A stretch of DNA of 64,000 bases from Usitatibacter palustris (GCF_013003985.1 NZ_CP053073.1:2418001-2482000); one strand, 5' to 3'. Numbered from the stretch's first letter, positions 1 to 9,199 are shown. Made by a program: numbers and translations. Notes: generated from the letters alone by a model not told the origin.

Positions 1-429
1 GGTCGCGCCGATGAAGGTGAAGAGTCCCGACTCCACGTGCGGCAGGAATGCATCCTGCTGCGCCTTGTTGAAGCGGTGCACTTCATCGACGAAGAGGATC
101 GTCGCCTTGCCGTACTGCTCGCGGGTGATGCGGGCGCGCTCCACGGCATCGCGGATTTCCTTCACGCCGGAGAGGACGGCGGAAATGGCGATGAACTCGG
201 AGTTGAAGACGTGCGCCATGAGGCGGGCGAGCGTGGTCTTGCCCACGCCCGGCGGGCCCCAGAGGATCATCGAATGCGGCCGGCCCGAATGCAGCGCGAT
301 CCACAGGGGCTTGCTCTCACCCAGCAGGTGGCGCTGGCCGACGACGTCCTCGACGCGCTGCGGCCGCAGGCGTTCGGCGAGCGGCACATGCGCCGCCCCG
401 GATTCGTTGAAGAGATCGCGTTCCACCAC
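1..429 (-). CDS. rarA: Replication-associated recombination protein A (RarA/MgsA AAA+ ATPase), N-terminal part
   Basis: This is the first ~143 codons of a clamp-loader-like AAA+ ATPase that acts at stalled replication forks; the gene runs off the left edge. Reading the minus strand gives [20 protein letters not shown] near the start, Walker [10 protein letters not shown], and Walker [21 protein letters not shown], followed by [11 protein letters not shown]. These are signature blocks of the RarA family. The start is set at the GTG at 429 (GTGGTGGAACGC); the adjacent GTG at 426 is equally possible. In E. coli rarA directly follows lolA. Here lolA lies 5 kb away on the same strand, so something has been inserted between them. 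Palindrome 439-507 begins only about 10 bases upstream of the start codon and must be part of the leader. Confidence 0.9.
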   Translation of the reverse strand, partial: MVERDLFNESGAAHVPLAERLRPQRVEDVVGQRHLLGESKPLWIALHSGRPHSMILWGPPGVGKTTLARLMAHVFNSEFIAISAVLSGVKEIRDAVERARITREQYGKATILFVDEVHRFNKAQQDAFLPHVESGLFTFIGAT

Positions 430-438
430 CGTATTGTA

Positions 439-507
439 TGGAAATAGAGGGGTCAGACCACTCTATCGTCGCTTCACCGATAGAGTGGTCTGACCCCTCT
501 ATTTCCA
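439..507. repeat. 69-bp perfect palindromic element (30-bp arms, 9-nt loop)
   Basis: Arms 439-468 and 478-507 are exact reverse complements, with loop 469-477 (TCGCTTCAC). The core is GGGGTCAGACCACTCTATCG and its complement. Its right terminus, TGGTCTGACCCCTCTATTTC, matches the right terminus of the palindrome at 5407-5557 with two transitions. It overlaps the last codons and stop of the LysR gene and lies against the rarA start. It resembles REP-like or MITE-like mobile palindromes; no transposase is present in the window. Confidence 0.9.
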
Positions 508-1437
508 GTACTTCTTGAGGGCGGTGGGCAGCAGCCGCAGCATCCCCGGCTCCGCCTCGTCATGCAGGAACTGCTCGAAGGCCAGGGCGACGGGCGGCAG
601 GCGCTTGCCCTTGCGGTGCACGCAGTACCAGGGACGGCGGATGGGGAAGTCGACGACATCGAGCACGACGAGGCGCTTGGCCTCGACTTCCAGGCCGATG
701 GCGTGCGCGGACATGAAGGCGATGCCGAAGCCGGCCGAGACCGCCTGCTTGAGGGTTTCGTTGCTCGCGGCCTCGATGACGATGTGCGGCTTCATCCGCG
801 CGCGGCGCATGGCCTCGTCCATCACCACCCGCGTGAGCGAGCCCTGCTCGCGGGCGAGGTACGGTTCCTTGGCGAGTGCGGAGAGCGGCACCTTGCGTGC
901 GCCCGCGAGACGGTGGCTCGGCGAGGCGATCACGACGATGGGATGCGTGGCGAAACCCTTCGCGTTGAACTCGCTGCCTTCCGGTGGCAATCCCATGATC
1001 CCGAGATCGACCTGGTTGCGGTCGAGCCGCTGCAGCAGCTCCTCGCGGTTGCACACCGAGAGCGAGACCGCTACGCGTTCGTGCCGTTCGCAGAACGTGC
1101 TGAGCAGCGTCGGGAAGAAATAGTCGCCGGCGCTGATCACGCCCACGTTCAGCAGCCCGCCCTCCACGCCACGTTGCGCCCCGAGCTCTTCTTCAAGCGC
1201 GCGCAGCTGATCGAGGATCGCGGTGCTGGCGCGGCGCATCGCCTCGCCGGCGGGCGTGAGGTACACGCGCTTTCCCAGGCGCTCGAAGAGCGCGACGCCC
1301 GCATGCCGCTCGAGCTCGGCGATCTGCAGCGAGACGGCGGGCGCGGTGAGGTGAAGCTCCGCGGCGGCGCGCGAAAACGAGAGGTGGCCCGCGGCGACGG
1401 CGAACACGCGGAGCTGGCGAAGGGTGGCTGAGCGCAT
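499..1437 (-). CDS. LysR-family transcriptional regulator, CbbR/QscR-like
   Basis: A 312-residue LysR-type regulator. Residues ~4-62 form the winged helix-turn-helix (LRQLRVFAVAAGHLSFSRAA, then LTAPAVSLQIAELE). Residues ~90-300 form the periplasmic-binding-like effector domain. The overall pattern (FERLGKRVYLTPAG, then GLLNVGVISAGDYFFPTLL) resembles CbbR-type regulators of carbon fixation and QscR of the methylotroph serine cycle. It is divergent from an operon carrying glyA and a serine-glyoxylate aminotransferase, which makes those genes its likely targets. A candidate operator lies at 1446-1463. The C terminus is odd: the final W-K-stop codons lie inside palindrome 439-507, so the present stop was probably supplied by that element. 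The effector is unknown. Confidence 0.88.
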   Translation of the reverse strand: MRSATLRQLRVFAVAAGHLSFSRAAAELHLTAPAVSLQIAELERHAGVALFERLGKRVYLTPAGEAMRRASTAILDQLRALEEELGAQRGVEGGLLNVGVISAGDYFFPTLLSTFCERHERVAVSLSVCNREELLQRLDRNQVDLGIMGLPPEGSEFNAKGFATHPIVVIASPSHRLAGARKVPLSALAKEPYLAREQGSLTRVVMDEAMRRARMKPHIVIEAASNETLKQAVSAGFGIAFMSAHAIGLEVEAKRLVVLDVVDFPIRRPWYCVHRKGKRLPPVALAFEQFLHDEAEPGMLRLLPTALKKYWK

Positions 1438-1445
1438 GGCCGGTA

Positions 1446-1463
1446 GGTTAGCAAAAACTTACC
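1446..1463. promoter_or_regulatory. Candidate LysR-type operator in the divergent LysR/operon intergenic region
   Basis: GGTTAGCAAAAACTTACC is an imperfect inverted repeat (GGTtAG / CTtACC) containing T-N11-A and TTA-N8-TTA, the general shape of LysR-type and CbbR boxes. It starts 9 bases upstream of the LysR start codon, in an A/T-rich patch of the 122-base divergent intergenic region. No clear -35/-10 pair could be fixed for either gene. The assignment rests on shape and location only. Confidence 0.4.
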
Positions 1464-1559
1464 GCAAGGCAAAGAAACTTTAACTATTCCTAAGCTACCA
1501 CCCGGACTAGGATCAAGTCGTCGCGGGACGAAGAGTCCGCGCAATGCGAGGAGTGACCG

Positions 1560-1841
1560 ATGGAAATGACTCTCCCCAATACCGAGCGCAAGGCCGTCGA
1601 CGCCACGGCCCTCGCCCAGGCGCTATCCACGTTCGGGCTGCTCTACGGATCGCGCGACGCCCTGCATGGCGCGGTGGCCGATGCCGCCGACGAAGCCGAC
1701 GCGGTGCGCAAGTTCATCCGCCGCGAGAAACCCCACCTGCTCGCCTCCTACGACCTCGATGCCCTGGTCGCCATGGTCCTCGCCGCGCGACAGGGAAACC
1801 TGAGCGCGCCCGCGTCGATCGAACAGTACGACCCCGCCTGA
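1560..1841 (+). CDS. Hypothetical protein, first gene of the serine/glyoxylate operon
   Basis: A 93-residue acidic, largely helical protein with no signal peptide, membrane segment or cysteines. The start ATG has a good ribosome site (GAGGAG, 7 bases upstream). It has an alanine/aspartate-rich middle (VADAADEADAVRKFIRREKP) and a helical segment YDLDALVAMVLAARQG. I do not recognise the family. It is followed after 18 bases by the PanE-like gene, so it is the leading gene of a four-gene operon divergent from the LysR gene. The position suggests a small accessory or regulatory protein of that pathway; this is inference. Confidence 0.65.
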   Translation: MEMTLPNTERKAVDATALAQALSTFGLLYGSRDALHGAVADAADEADAVRKFIRREKPHLLASYDLDALVAMVLAARQGNLSAPASIEQYDPA

Positions 1842-1859
1842 CCGGCCCGGACGCCGGCC

Positions 1860-2861
1860 ATGAGAATCTGCATCGTCGGCGCCGGCGCCATCGGCGGCTT
1901 CGTGGGTGCGCGCCTCTCGCGCGCGGGTGCGGAGGTCACGTTGATCGCCCGCGGCGCCCACCTCGCGGCCATCCGCCGCGACGGCCTCGCGATCGTCGAG
2001 GCCTCGGGCGAGCGCAAGACCCACCGCATCGAAGCCCACCAGCGCATCGGCGATGCCGGTGCGTTCGATGTCGTCATCCTCGCGATGAAGGCCACGCAGG
2101 TGCGCGCGATCGTGAACGAGCTCCCGTCGCTCCTGCGCCGCGACACGATCATCGTGCCGATGCAAAACGGCATTCCCTTCTGGTACTTCCACCGCCACGG
2201 CGGCGCGCACGAGGGCCATCGCGTCGCGACCGTGGATCCGGATGGCGCCATCGCCGCGGCGATCGCTCCCGAACGCATCGTGGGCTGCGTCGTCTATCCG
2301 GCCTGCGAGATCACTGCACCGGGCGTGATCCGGCATGTCGAGGGCGAACGGTTCCCTCTGGGTGAACTCGACGGCCAGGTCACTCCCCGGGTGCAGGCCC
2401 TCGCGGGCGTGTTCGAGCAAGGCGGCCTCAAGGCGCCCGTGCTCGCCGATATCCGCGCGGAGATCTGGCTCAAGCTCTGGGGCAACCTCACGTTCAATCC
2501 GATCAGCGCCCTCACCCGGGCTTCGCTCGACCGCATCTGCGACGAGCCGCTCACGCGCCACCTCGCCGTGCAGATGATGACCGAGGCCGCGGCCGTGGCC
2601 GGCAAGCTCGGCATCTCCTTCCGCGTGCCGCTCGAGAAGCGCATCGAAGGCGCGTCGCGCGTTCGCGGCCACAAGACCTCGATGCTCCAGGACATCGAGG
2701 CCGGGCGCCAGACCGAGCTCGAGGCGCTGCTGGGCTCCGTGATCGAGCTCGCCGACCTCACCGTCACCGACATCCCTCACATCCGCGCCGTGTATGCCTG
2801 CGCGCGGCTGCTCGAAAATTCCGTGCAACGACAACAACCAGCGGCCTCGCAAGCGGCCTAG
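1860..2861 (+). CDS. Ketopantoate reductase (PanE/ApbA) family oxidoreductase
   Basis: A 333-residue NAD(P)H-dependent 2-oxoacid reductase of the PanE family. The N-terminal Rossmann motif is [17 protein letters not shown] (residues ~7-23). The C-terminal helical domain has the conserved [14 protein letters not shown] block near residues 204-217, with the family lysine and asparagines. PanE itself reduces 2-dehydropantoate to pantoate in coenzyme A synthesis. Here the gene sits in an operon with glyA and a serine-glyoxylate aminotransferase, whose product is hydroxypyruvate, so reduction of another short 2-oxoacid is plausible but unproven. Family membership is firm; substrate is open. It ends 16 bases before glyA. 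Confidence 0.85.
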   Translation: MRICIVGAGAIGGFVGARLSRAGAEVTLIARGAHLAAIRRDGLAIVEASGERKTHRIEAHQRIGDAGAFDVVILAMKATQVRAIVNELPSLLRRDTIIVPMQNGIPFWYFHRHGGAHEGHRVATVDPDGAIAAAIAPERIVGCVVYPACEITAPGVIRHVEGERFPLGELDGQVTPRVQALAGVFEQGGLKAPVLADIRAEIWLKLWGNLTFNPISALTRASLDRICDEPLTRHLAVQMMTEAAAVAGKLGISFRVPLEKRIEGASRVRGHKTSMLQDIEAGRQTELEALLGSVIELADLTVTDIPHIRAVYACARLLENSVQRQQPAASQAA

Positions 2862-2877
2862 CAGGAGGACAAACATC

Positions 2878-4155
2878 ATGTTCGACAAAGACGCGAGCCT
2901 TTCGCGCGCCGACCCGGAGCTTTGGGGTCACCTCGAAGCCGAGGCCCAGCGCCAGGAAGAGCATCTGGAGCTCATCGCATCCGAGAACTACTGTTCGCCG
3001 GCGGTCCTGCAGGCGGCGGGCTCGGTGCTCACCAACAAATACGCCGAGGGTTATCCCGGCAAGCGCTACTACGGCGGCTGCGAGCACGTCGACGAAGTCG
3101 AGAAGCTCGCGATCGAGCGCGTGAAGAAGCTCTTCGGCGCGGAGTACGCGAACGTCCAGCCGCACTCGGGCTCGCAGGCCAACCAGGCCGTGTACTTCGC
3201 GATGCTCAAGCCCGGCGACAAGATCCTCGGCATGTCGCTCGCGCATGGCGGCCACCTCACGCATGGCGCGACGGTCAATCTCTCCGGCAAGATCTTCCAG
3301 TCCGTGGCCTACGGCCTCGATCCCACCGAGCGCATCGACTACGGTGCCGTGCGCACGCTGGCCCTCGAGCACAAGCCCAAGATCATCGTCGCCGGCGCCT
3401 CGGCGTACTCGCGCGTGATCGAGTGGGACAAGTTCCGCGACATCGCCGTCGAATCGGGCTCGCTGCTCATGGTGGACATGGCCCACTACGCGGGCCTCAT
3501 CGCCGCGGGGCTCTATCCGAACCCGGTGGGGCTCGCCGACTTCGTCACGAGCACCACGCACAAGACGCTGCGTGGACCGCGCGGCGGCTTCGTGCTCGCG
3601 CGCGCAGCGTTCGAGAAGCCGATCAACTCGAGCGTCTTCCCCGCACTCCAGGGCGGACCGCTCATGCACGTGATCGCCGCGAAGGCCGCGGCCTTCCACG
3701 AGGCCGCCACGGCGGATTTCAAGAAGTACCAGCAACGCGTGCTCGCGAATGCACGCGCGATGGCCGAGACGCTTACCGAACGGGGCCTGCGCATCGTTTC
3801 GGGCGGCACCGATTGCCACATGTTCCTCGTGGACCTGCGGCCGCTCTCCGTCACCGGCCGCGATGCCGAAGCAGCCCTGGGACGCGCGCAGATCACGGTG
3901 AACAAGAACGCGATTCCCAACGACCCGGAGAAGCCCACGATCACGAGCGGCATCCGCATCGGCTCGGCCGCCCTCACCACGCGCGGCATGGGCACGGCCG
4001 AAGCCAAGCGCATCGCCAGGCTGTGTGCCGATGCGCTGATCGCGCGCGGCGACGACTTCAAGCTCGCTCGCCTTGCGGGCGAGGTGCAGGAGCTGTGCGA
4101 AGCGTTCCCGGTGTACTCGACGGCGCGGCGTCGCGAGACGGCGGAGGCCCAATGA
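2878..4155 (+). CDS. glyA: Serine hydroxymethyltransferase
   Basis: A 425-residue PLP enzyme that interconverts serine + tetrahydrofolate and glycine + methylene-tetrahydrofolate in the cytoplasm. Signature blocks include [34 protein letters not shown], and the PLP-lysine motif [12 protein letters not shown], with the lysine at residue 229, the same number as in E. coli GlyA. The ATG at 2878 is preceded by AGGAGG at a good distance; an in-frame ATG farther upstream overlaps the preceding gene and is unlikely. The next gene starts inside its stop codon (ATGA). With that aminotransferase it forms a glycine/serine/hydroxypyruvate module as in the serine cycle or photorespiratory-type glyoxylate salvage. 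Another glyA elsewhere in the genome is possible. Confidence 0.97.
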   Translation: MFDKDASLSRADPELWGHLEAEAQRQEEHLELIASENYCSPAVLQAAGSVLTNKYAEGYPGKRYYGGCEHVDEVEKLAIERVKKLFGAEYANVQPHSGSQANQAVYFAMLKPGDKILGMSLAHGGHLTHGATVNLSGKIFQSVAYGLDPTERIDYGAVRTLALEHKPKIIVAGASAYSRVIEWDKFRDIAVESGSLLMVDMAHYAGLIAAGLYPNPVGLADFVTSTTHKTLRGPRGGFVLARAAFEKPINSSVFPALQGGPLMHVIAAKAAAFHEAATADFKKYQQRVLANARAMAETLTERGLRIVSGGTDCHMFLVDLRPLSVTGRDAEAALGRAQITVNKNAIPNDPEKPTITSGIRIGSAALTTRGMGTAEAKRIARLCADALIARGDDFKLARLAGEVQELCEAFPVYSTARRRETAEAQ

Positions 4156-5399
4156 GAATGCCCGGCCGCCACTTCCTGTTCGTCCCGGGCCCGACCAACG
4201 TTCCCGACCGCGTGATGCGCTCGATGGTGATCGCGATGGAGGATCACCGCTCCTCGCGCTTCCCGGAGCTCACGCGCGGCCTCTTCCCCGACCTGCTGAA
4301 GATCTACGGCTGCCGCAACGGCGAAGCGTTCATCTTCCCCTCGACCGGCACCGGCGCCTGGGAAGCCGCGCTCACCAACACCCTCTCGCCCGGCGACAAG
4401 GTGCTCGCACCGCGCTTCGGACAGTTCAGCCACCTGTGGATCGACATGATGCAGAGGCTGGGCCTCGACGTTCAGGTGATCGACGTCGAATGGGGCGAAG
4501 GCGCGCCCGAGGACCGGATCGAGGAGGCGCTGCGCGCCGACAAGGGCCACAAGATCAAGGGCGTGATGGTGGTCCACAACGAGACCGCCACCGGCGTCAC
4601 GAGCGATCTCGCGGGCGTTCGCGCCGCGATGGATGCCGCCAAGCACCCGGCGCTGCTCTACGTGGATGCGGTGAGCTCGCTCGGCAGCATCGAGTTCAAC
4701 ATGACCGAGTGGGGCGTGGACCTCGCGGTGGCCGGCTCGCAGAAGGGCCTGATGCTGCCCGCGGGCCTGGGCATCGTGTGTGCGAGCCCCAAGGCAATCG
4801 AGGCCACGAAGACCGCGAAGTGCGCTCGCGTGTTCTTCGACTTCACCGACATGCGCCGCGCCAATGCCGACGGGTACTTCCCCTACACGCCCGCCCTGCC
4901 GCTGCTCTACGGCCTGCGCGAATCGCTCAACATCCTCCTCCTGGAGGAAGGCCTCGCGAACGTCTACGCGCGCCACACGCGCCTCGGCGAGGGCGTGCGC
5001 GAAGCCGTGGATGCGTGGGGCCTCGTCACCTGCTGCCGCGATCCGCGCTGGTATTCCAACACCGTGACCGCCGTGATGGTGCCCCAGGGCATCAATGGCG
5101 CGCACGTGATCGACGTCGCCTTCCGCCGCTACAACCTCGCGCTCGGCGCGGGTCTGTCGAGGATGGCCGGCAAGCTGTTCCGCATCGGTCATCTCGGCGA
5201 CCTCAACGAGCTGATGCTCCTCGGCGCGCTCGGGGGCGTCGAGATGGCGATGGCGGATGTCGGGATCGACATCGAAGCGGGCAGCGGCGTCGCCGCGGCG
5301 CAGAACCACTGGCGCAAGACCGACCCGGTGGCCAAGCGGCGCGTGGCGCGGTCAGAAGTGGTTTACGCCTCGCACTCGACGGGGTCGATCAACACTTAG
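4152..5399 (+). CDS. Serine-glyoxylate aminotransferase (class V)
   Basis: A 415-residue class V PLP aminotransferase. The N terminus [15 protein letters not shown], the [20 protein letters not shown] block, the [13 protein letters not shown] aspartate motif and the PLP lysine in [12 protein letters not shown] (residue 198) all fit the serine-glyoxylate/alanine-glyoxylate branch. Expected reaction: serine + glyoxylate to hydroxypyruvate + glycine. The start codon overlaps the glyA stop by 4 bases, which suggests translational coupling. It is the last gene of the operon; its stop is followed within 10 bases by the 151-bp palindrome at 5407. Alanine-glyoxylate activity cannot be excluded from sequence. 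Confidence 0.9.
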   Translation: MRMPGRHFLFVPGPTNVPDRVMRSMVIAMEDHRSSRFPELTRGLFPDLLKIYGCRNGEAFIFPSTGTGAWEAALTNTLSPGDKVLAPRFGQFSHLWIDMMQRLGLDVQVIDVEWGEGAPEDRIEEALRADKGHKIKGVMVVHNETATGVTSDLAGVRAAMDAAKHPALLYVDAVSSLGSIEFNMTEWGVDLAVAGSQKGLMLPAGLGIVCASPKAIEATKTAKCARVFFDFTDMRRANADGYFPYTPALPLLYGLRESLNILLLEEGLANVYARHTRLGEGVREAVDAWGLVTCCRDPRWYSNTVTAVMVPQGINGAHVIDVAFRRYNLALGAGLSRMAGKLFRIGHLGDLNELMLLGALGGVEMAMADVGIDIEAGSGVAAAQNHWRKTDPVAKRRVARSEVVYASHSTGSINT

Positions 5400-5406
5400 C
5401 GCAGCA

Positions 5407-5557
5407 GGGTCAGATCACTTAGCTTTAGGTTTCATTTTTCCTTGTTAAAAAAACAGTCCATTGGACTAGTTGCTCTGGGACAAACCCGGCGCAACTAGTC
5501 CAATGGACTGTTTTTTTAACAAGGAAAAATGAAACCTAAAGCTAAGTGATCTGACCC
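5407..5557. repeat. 151-bp perfect palindromic element (67-bp arms, 17-nt loop)
   Basis: Arms 5407-5473 and 5491-5557 are exact reverse complements with no mismatch; the loop is 5474-5490. The arms are far richer in A/T than the surrounding genes (for example CATTTTTCCTTGTT and seven consecutive A or T). Each arm contains a smaller palindrome, AGTCCA-N-TGGACT (5455-5467 and 5497-5509). The right end TGATCTGACCCCTCTACTTC matches the end of the palindrome at 439-507. It lies between the convergent aminotransferase and lolA genes and could also act as a bidirectional terminator. Confidence 0.95.
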
Positions 5558-5571
5558 CTCTACTTCGCGAC

Positions 5572-6189
5572 TTACTTCGAGTCGTCCATCACGTCCGCGC
5601 CCTTGGGCGGCGTGAACGTGAACGTGGCGGGCGCCACGGTGGCGTTGGGCTTCAAGTCCACGAAGGCGAGCCGCGTGCGGCCGCCCAGCGAATCGGCGAG
5701 CTCCATCGCGGCCAGCGTCTTGCCCTTCATGCCGATGCGGACGCTCTCGAACCCCGTGTCCTTCTCCTTCGGTGTGGCGAGTACCCAGGTAAGGCCGTCC
5801 TGTTCGCCGGCGTCCCTCAGCGTGAAGACGCGCGTGATGTCGTCCTTGCCCGCAAGCAGCGCTGCCGGCGTGGCGGAGACCGCCTTGTCGATGCGCTTCA
5901 CGGTGACCTGGTTGAGGTCGGCATCGTGGATCCAGAGCTTCGCGCCGTCGGCGACCAGCACCTGCTTCAACGGCTTGTCGTAGGTCCAGCGGAACTTGCC
6001 CGGACGCGAGAACGCGAAGGTGCCCGTGGCGGTTTCAACGGCCTTGCCGGAACGATCGAACACCTGTTGCTCGAAGCGCGCGGTCGCGCTCTTCGTAGCA
6101 GCATTGAAGGCGAGGAAGTCATCGAGCGCGCCTGCATGGGCGACAAGGCTTGCGGCGGCGGCAAGCACCGCGAGGAACGTACGCTTCAT
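5572..6189 (-). CDS. lolA: Outer-membrane lipoprotein carrier protein LolA
   Basis: A 205-residue periplasmic chaperone that carries lipoproteins from the LolCDE transporter to the outer membrane. Residues 1-~20 are a signal peptide (MKRTFLAVLAAAASLVAHAG). The mature protein shows the LolA pattern ATARFEQQVFDRSG, then GTFAFSRPGKFRWTYDKPL and VLVADGAKLWIHDADLNQV, including the conserved arginine and tyrosine around FRWTY. It starts 2 bases after the ftsK stop, with a GAGG ribosome site inside the end of ftsK. The ftsK-lolA order is conserved across proteobacteria; rarA would normally follow but is displaced by the serine/glyoxylate block. Confidence 0.95.
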   Translation of the reverse strand: MKRTFLAVLAAAASLVAHAGALDDFLAFNAATKSATARFEQQVFDRSGKAVETATGTFAFSRPGKFRWTYDKPLKQVLVADGAKLWIHDADLNQVTVKRIDKAVSATPAALLAGKDDITRVFTLRDAGEQDGLTWVLATPKEKDTGFESVRIGMKGKTLAAMELADSLGGRTRLAFVDLKPNATVAPATFTFTPPKGADVMDDSK

Positions 6190-6191
6190 GG

Positions 6192-8504
6192 TCAGTTCGC
6201 CTCGCGGTTGGGCGCGAGGATCTCGCGGTTGCCGTTGGATGCCATCGACGACACGAGGCCGGCGCGTTCCATGTCCTCGATCAGGCGCGCGGCGCGGTTG
6301 TAGCCGATGCGCAGGTGGCGCTGCACGAGCGAGATCGACGCGCGCTTGTTCTGCAGCACGATCTGCACGGCCTGGTCGTAGAGCGGATCGGCTTCGCCCG
6401 TGGACCCGCCGCCCTCGCCGGAACCGGCATCGGCTTCGGGTTCGTCGAGCATGCCTTCGACGTACTGCGCTTCGCCCTGCTTCTTGAGCGCTTCGACGAC
6501 CTTGTGCACTTCCGAATCGCTCACGTATGCGCCGTGGACGCGCTGCGGCAGGCCGGTCCCCGGCGGCAGGTAGAGCATGTCGCCCTGGCCGAGCAGGCTC
6601 TCCGCACCCTGCTGGTCGAGGATCGTGCGCGAATCGATGCGCGAGGAAACCTGGAAGGCGATGCGGGTCGGCACGTTGGCCTTGATGAGTCCGGTGATCA
6701 CGTCGACGCTGGGCCTCTGGGTGGCAAGGATCAGGTGGATGCCCGAGGCGCGCGACTTCTGCGCGAGGCGAGCGATCATTTCCTCCACCTTCTTACCAGA
6801 GACCATCATGAGATCGGCGAGTTCATCGATCACCAGCACGATGAGCGGCATCGGCTCGAGGTCCTCGGGGTTGTCCGGCGTTACCGAGAACGGATGCTTC
6901 AACGGCTGCTTCTTGTCGGCGGCTTCCTTCACCTTCGTGTTGTAGCCCGCGAGGTTGCGCACGCCCATCGCCGACAGCAGGCGATAGCGCCGATCCATTT
7001 CCGCGACACACCAGTTGAGCGCGGCGCCCGCCTGCCGCATGTCGGTGACGACCGGTGCCAGCAAATGCGGAATGCCCTCGTAGGTCGAGAGCTCGAGCAT
7101 CTTCGGGTCGATGAGGATCAGCCGAACCTCGCTCGCCGTCGCCTTGTAGATGAGCGAAAGGATCATCGCGTTGATCGCGACGGACTTGCCCGATCCGGTC
7201 GTGCCGGCCACGAGCAGGTGCGGCATCTTCGCGAGGTCGGCGACGACGGGCTTGCCGGTGATGTCCTTGCCGAGCGCGATCGCGAGCTTCGAGCCCATGT
7301 CGGCGTAGGCCTGCGAACCGACGATCTCCGAGAGGCGAACGATCTCGCGCTTGGGGTTCGGAATCTCCAGGCCCATGCACGAGGTGCCCGGAATCGTCTC
7401 CACCACGCGGATGGCCACGACGGAAAGCGCGCGGGAAAGGTCGCGCGCGAGCGTCACGATCTGCGAACCCTTCACCCCCACCGCGGGTTCGATCTCGTAG
7501 CGGGTGATCACCGGGCCTGGATACGCGGCGACGACCTTCACCTGGACGTTGAAGTCGAGGAGCTTTCTTTCGATGAGGCGCGAGGTGTACTCGAGCGTCT
7601 CGGGCGTGGGCCGCTCGATGTGCGTCTCGGGCGCATCGAGGAGCGAGAGCTGCGGGAGCGGCGAGTCGGGCATGTCGGCGAACAGCGGCACCTGCTTTTC
7701 GCGCACGACGCGCTCGCTCTTCATCACTTCCACCACCGGCATCTCGATGCGGATGGGCTCGTGCTCGACGAGGATCTTCTTCGCCTCCTCGACCTTTTCT
7801 TCACGGACCTGCGCGGCGACCTTGCCTTGCTCGCGGTCACGGCGCGCCTCGATGCGGGAGCGAATCGCGGCCACGAGGACCTCGAGCCGGGCGCCGACCT
7901 TTTCCGAGAAGCGAATCCACGAAAGCCCGGTGAACAGGCTGAAGCCACTTGCGAGCACCGCGATCAACAGGAGCGTTCCACCGGTGAAGCCCACGAGCTT
8001 CGAAAGCACGTCGGCCAGCACGACACCGAGCACTCCGCCCGCGGCACCCGGCAGGCCCGCAGCGGTGGTGTGCAGGCGCAGCGCCTCGAGCGCGCTACTT
8101 GAGGCGAGCACGAGGGCGAAGCCCAGGAGCGTCACCGCCAGCGTGTGGCGGTTGAGGATTTCCCAGGTCTCCACCCGCCGGTACAGCCGCTGGATACCGC
8201 ACACAGCGAGCACGACCCACCACCATGCGGAGCGGCCGAAGAGATAGAGCAGCGCATCGGCGAACCAGGCGCCGAGCGCGCCACCGCGATTGAGGATCGG
8301 TTCACCGGTGCCGCTGAAGAACGGGCCGGGGTCGCCCTTGTGGTACGTGGCGAGGATCAGCGCAAGGTAGGCGGCGACGGCGAGGAGGAGGATCCACCCG
8401 GCTTCACGCAGGATGCGGCCGAGTTTCGGATTGCCGTTCGAGGGTGCAGCGCGGGACAGTTCGGCCATCGGGGAGTGCGTTCCCAGGATGGCCGATTCTC
8501 TCAC
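6192..8504 (-). CDS. ftsK: DNA translocase FtsK
   Basis: A 770-residue septal DNA pump that clears and aligns chromosome dimers at division. The N-terminal ~190 residues hold about four membrane segments. A shorter-than-E. coli linker follows, then the motor domain with Walker [17 protein letters not shown] and Walker [16 protein letters not shown], and finally the gamma winged helix ([20 protein letters not shown]) that reads KOPS sites. The GTG at 8504 overlaps the upstream regulator's stop (GTGA); an ATG at 8468 is the alternative start. Neighbours trxB, a Crp/Fnr regulator and lolA give a conserved order. Confidence 0.95.
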   Translation of the reverse strand: MRESAILGTHSPMAELSRAAPSNGNPKLGRILREAGWILLLAVAAYLALILATYHKGDPGPFFSGTGEPILNRGGALGAWFADALLYLFGRSAWWWVVLAVCGIQRLYRRVETWEILNRHTLAVTLLGFALVLASSSALEALRLHTTAAGLPGAAGGVLGVVLADVLSKLVGFTGGTLLLIAVLASGFSLFTGLSWIRFSEKVGARLEVLVAAIRSRIEARRDREQGKVAAQVREEKVEEAKKILVEHEPIRIEMPVVEVMKSERVVREKQVPLFADMPDSPLPQLSLLDAPETHIERPTPETLEYTSRLIERKLLDFNVQVKVVAAYPGPVITRYEIEPAVGVKGSQIVTLARDLSRALSVVAIRVVETIPGTSCMGLEIPNPKREIVRLSEIVGSQAYADMGSKLAIALGKDITGKPVVADLAKMPHLLVAGTTGSGKSVAINAMILSLIYKATASEVRLILIDPKMLELSTYEGIPHLLAPVVTDMRQAGAALNWCVAEMDRRYRLLSAMGVRNLAGYNTKVKEAADKKQPLKHPFSVTPDNPEDLEPMPLIVLVIDELADLMMVSGKKVEEMIARLAQKSRASGIHLILATQRPSVDVITGLIKANVPTRIAFQVSSRIDSRTILDQQGAESLLGQGDMLYLPPGTGLPQRVHGAYVSDSEVHKVVEALKKQGEAQYVEGMLDEPEADAGSGEGGGSTGEADPLYDQAVQIVLQNKRASISLVQRHLRIGYNRAARLIEDMERAGLVSSMASNGNREILAPNREAN

Positions 8505-9199
8505 AGGGATGGAGGCAACTCCCGGTTGATGATGGTGATCGATTTCGACTCGACCGTGATGAACCCGCGATCCGAAAGGTCCTTCAGGATGCGGTTTACC
8601 ATCTCGCGCGAAGCACCCACCATGTTGGCGAGGTCCTGCTGCGAGAGCTTTTCGCCCACCATCAGCTTGCCGTTGCTGTAGACCGCGAGCTCGAGCAGCG
8701 TCGAAGCCACGCGGCCGTAGACATCCATGAGGGCCAGCGTGCCGATCTTGCGATCCGCTTCACGCACGCGCGTGGCCAGGACCCGCATCACCATGTTGGC
8801 GATGCGCGGCGCCTGCTCGACGCACTTCTCGAAGGCGCTGTGCGCCAGGATCTGAAAGGTGGACGCCTCGAGCGTGGTGACCGACGCGGAGCGCGGCTGC
8901 TTATCCATCATCGACATCTCGCCAAAGAAGTCGCCGGCGCTGAGGATCTTCAGGATGATCTCGCGGCCGTCTTCGTCGCCGATGAACACCTTCACCTTGC
9001 CCGACTGGATCATGTAGAGCGAATCGCCCATCTCGCCCTCGGTGAGGACGACCGCGCTCTTCGGGAAGGTCTTCTCGACGGACACCGAGCGAATGACATC
9101 GAGCTCGCGGTCCGAAAGCTGCGTGAAGAACGGCACGGCCTTGATCGCCATCGTGCGATCGCCGAGGCTGCGACGGGACGTAGGAGTGCTCGTTGTCAT
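8501..9199 (-). CDS. Crp/Fnr-family transcriptional regulator
   Basis: A 232-residue cyclic-nucleotide-type regulator. Residues ~22-140 form the cNMP-binding beta-roll ([18 protein letters not shown], then [19 protein letters not shown]), which keeps the GE...RSA phosphate-binding cassette of cAMP-responsive proteins and has no Fnr-type N-terminal cysteine cluster. Residues ~165-225 carry the Crp helix-turn-helix ([20 protein letters not shown]). The start ATG has a strong GGAGGA site. It is divergent from trxB and overlaps the next gene, ftsK. A cAMP response is plausible, since an adenylate cyclase gene is found at 55.6 kb, but the ligand is inferred. Confidence 0.9.
   Translation of the reverse strand: MTTSTPTSRRSLGDRTMAIKAVPFFTQLSDRELDVIRSVSVEKTFPKSAVVLTEGEMGDSLYMIQSGKVKVFIGDEDGREIILKILSAGDFFGEMSMMDKQPRSASVTTLEASTFQILAHSAFEKCVEQAPRIANMVMRVLATRVREADRKIGTLALMDVYGRVASTLLELAVYSNGKLMVGEKLSQQDLANMVGASREMVNRILKDLSDRGFITVESKSITIINRELPPSL

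Noticed and set aside
2862..2877. Possible glycine riboswitch or other leader in front of glyA
   Set aside because: Only 16 bases separate the PanE-like stop from the glyA start, and no riboswitch-like structure is visible upstream of the operon.
5340..5360. An extra copy of the palindrome terminus inside the aminotransferase gene (GCGGTCAGAAGTGG)
   Set aside because: Only seven bases (GGTCAGA) match and they lie in a coding region, so chance is sufficient.
439..5557. A classical composite transposon or integron
   Set aside because: No transposase, integrase or target-site duplication could be found; the end palindromes differ in length and inner sequence and share only a terminus.
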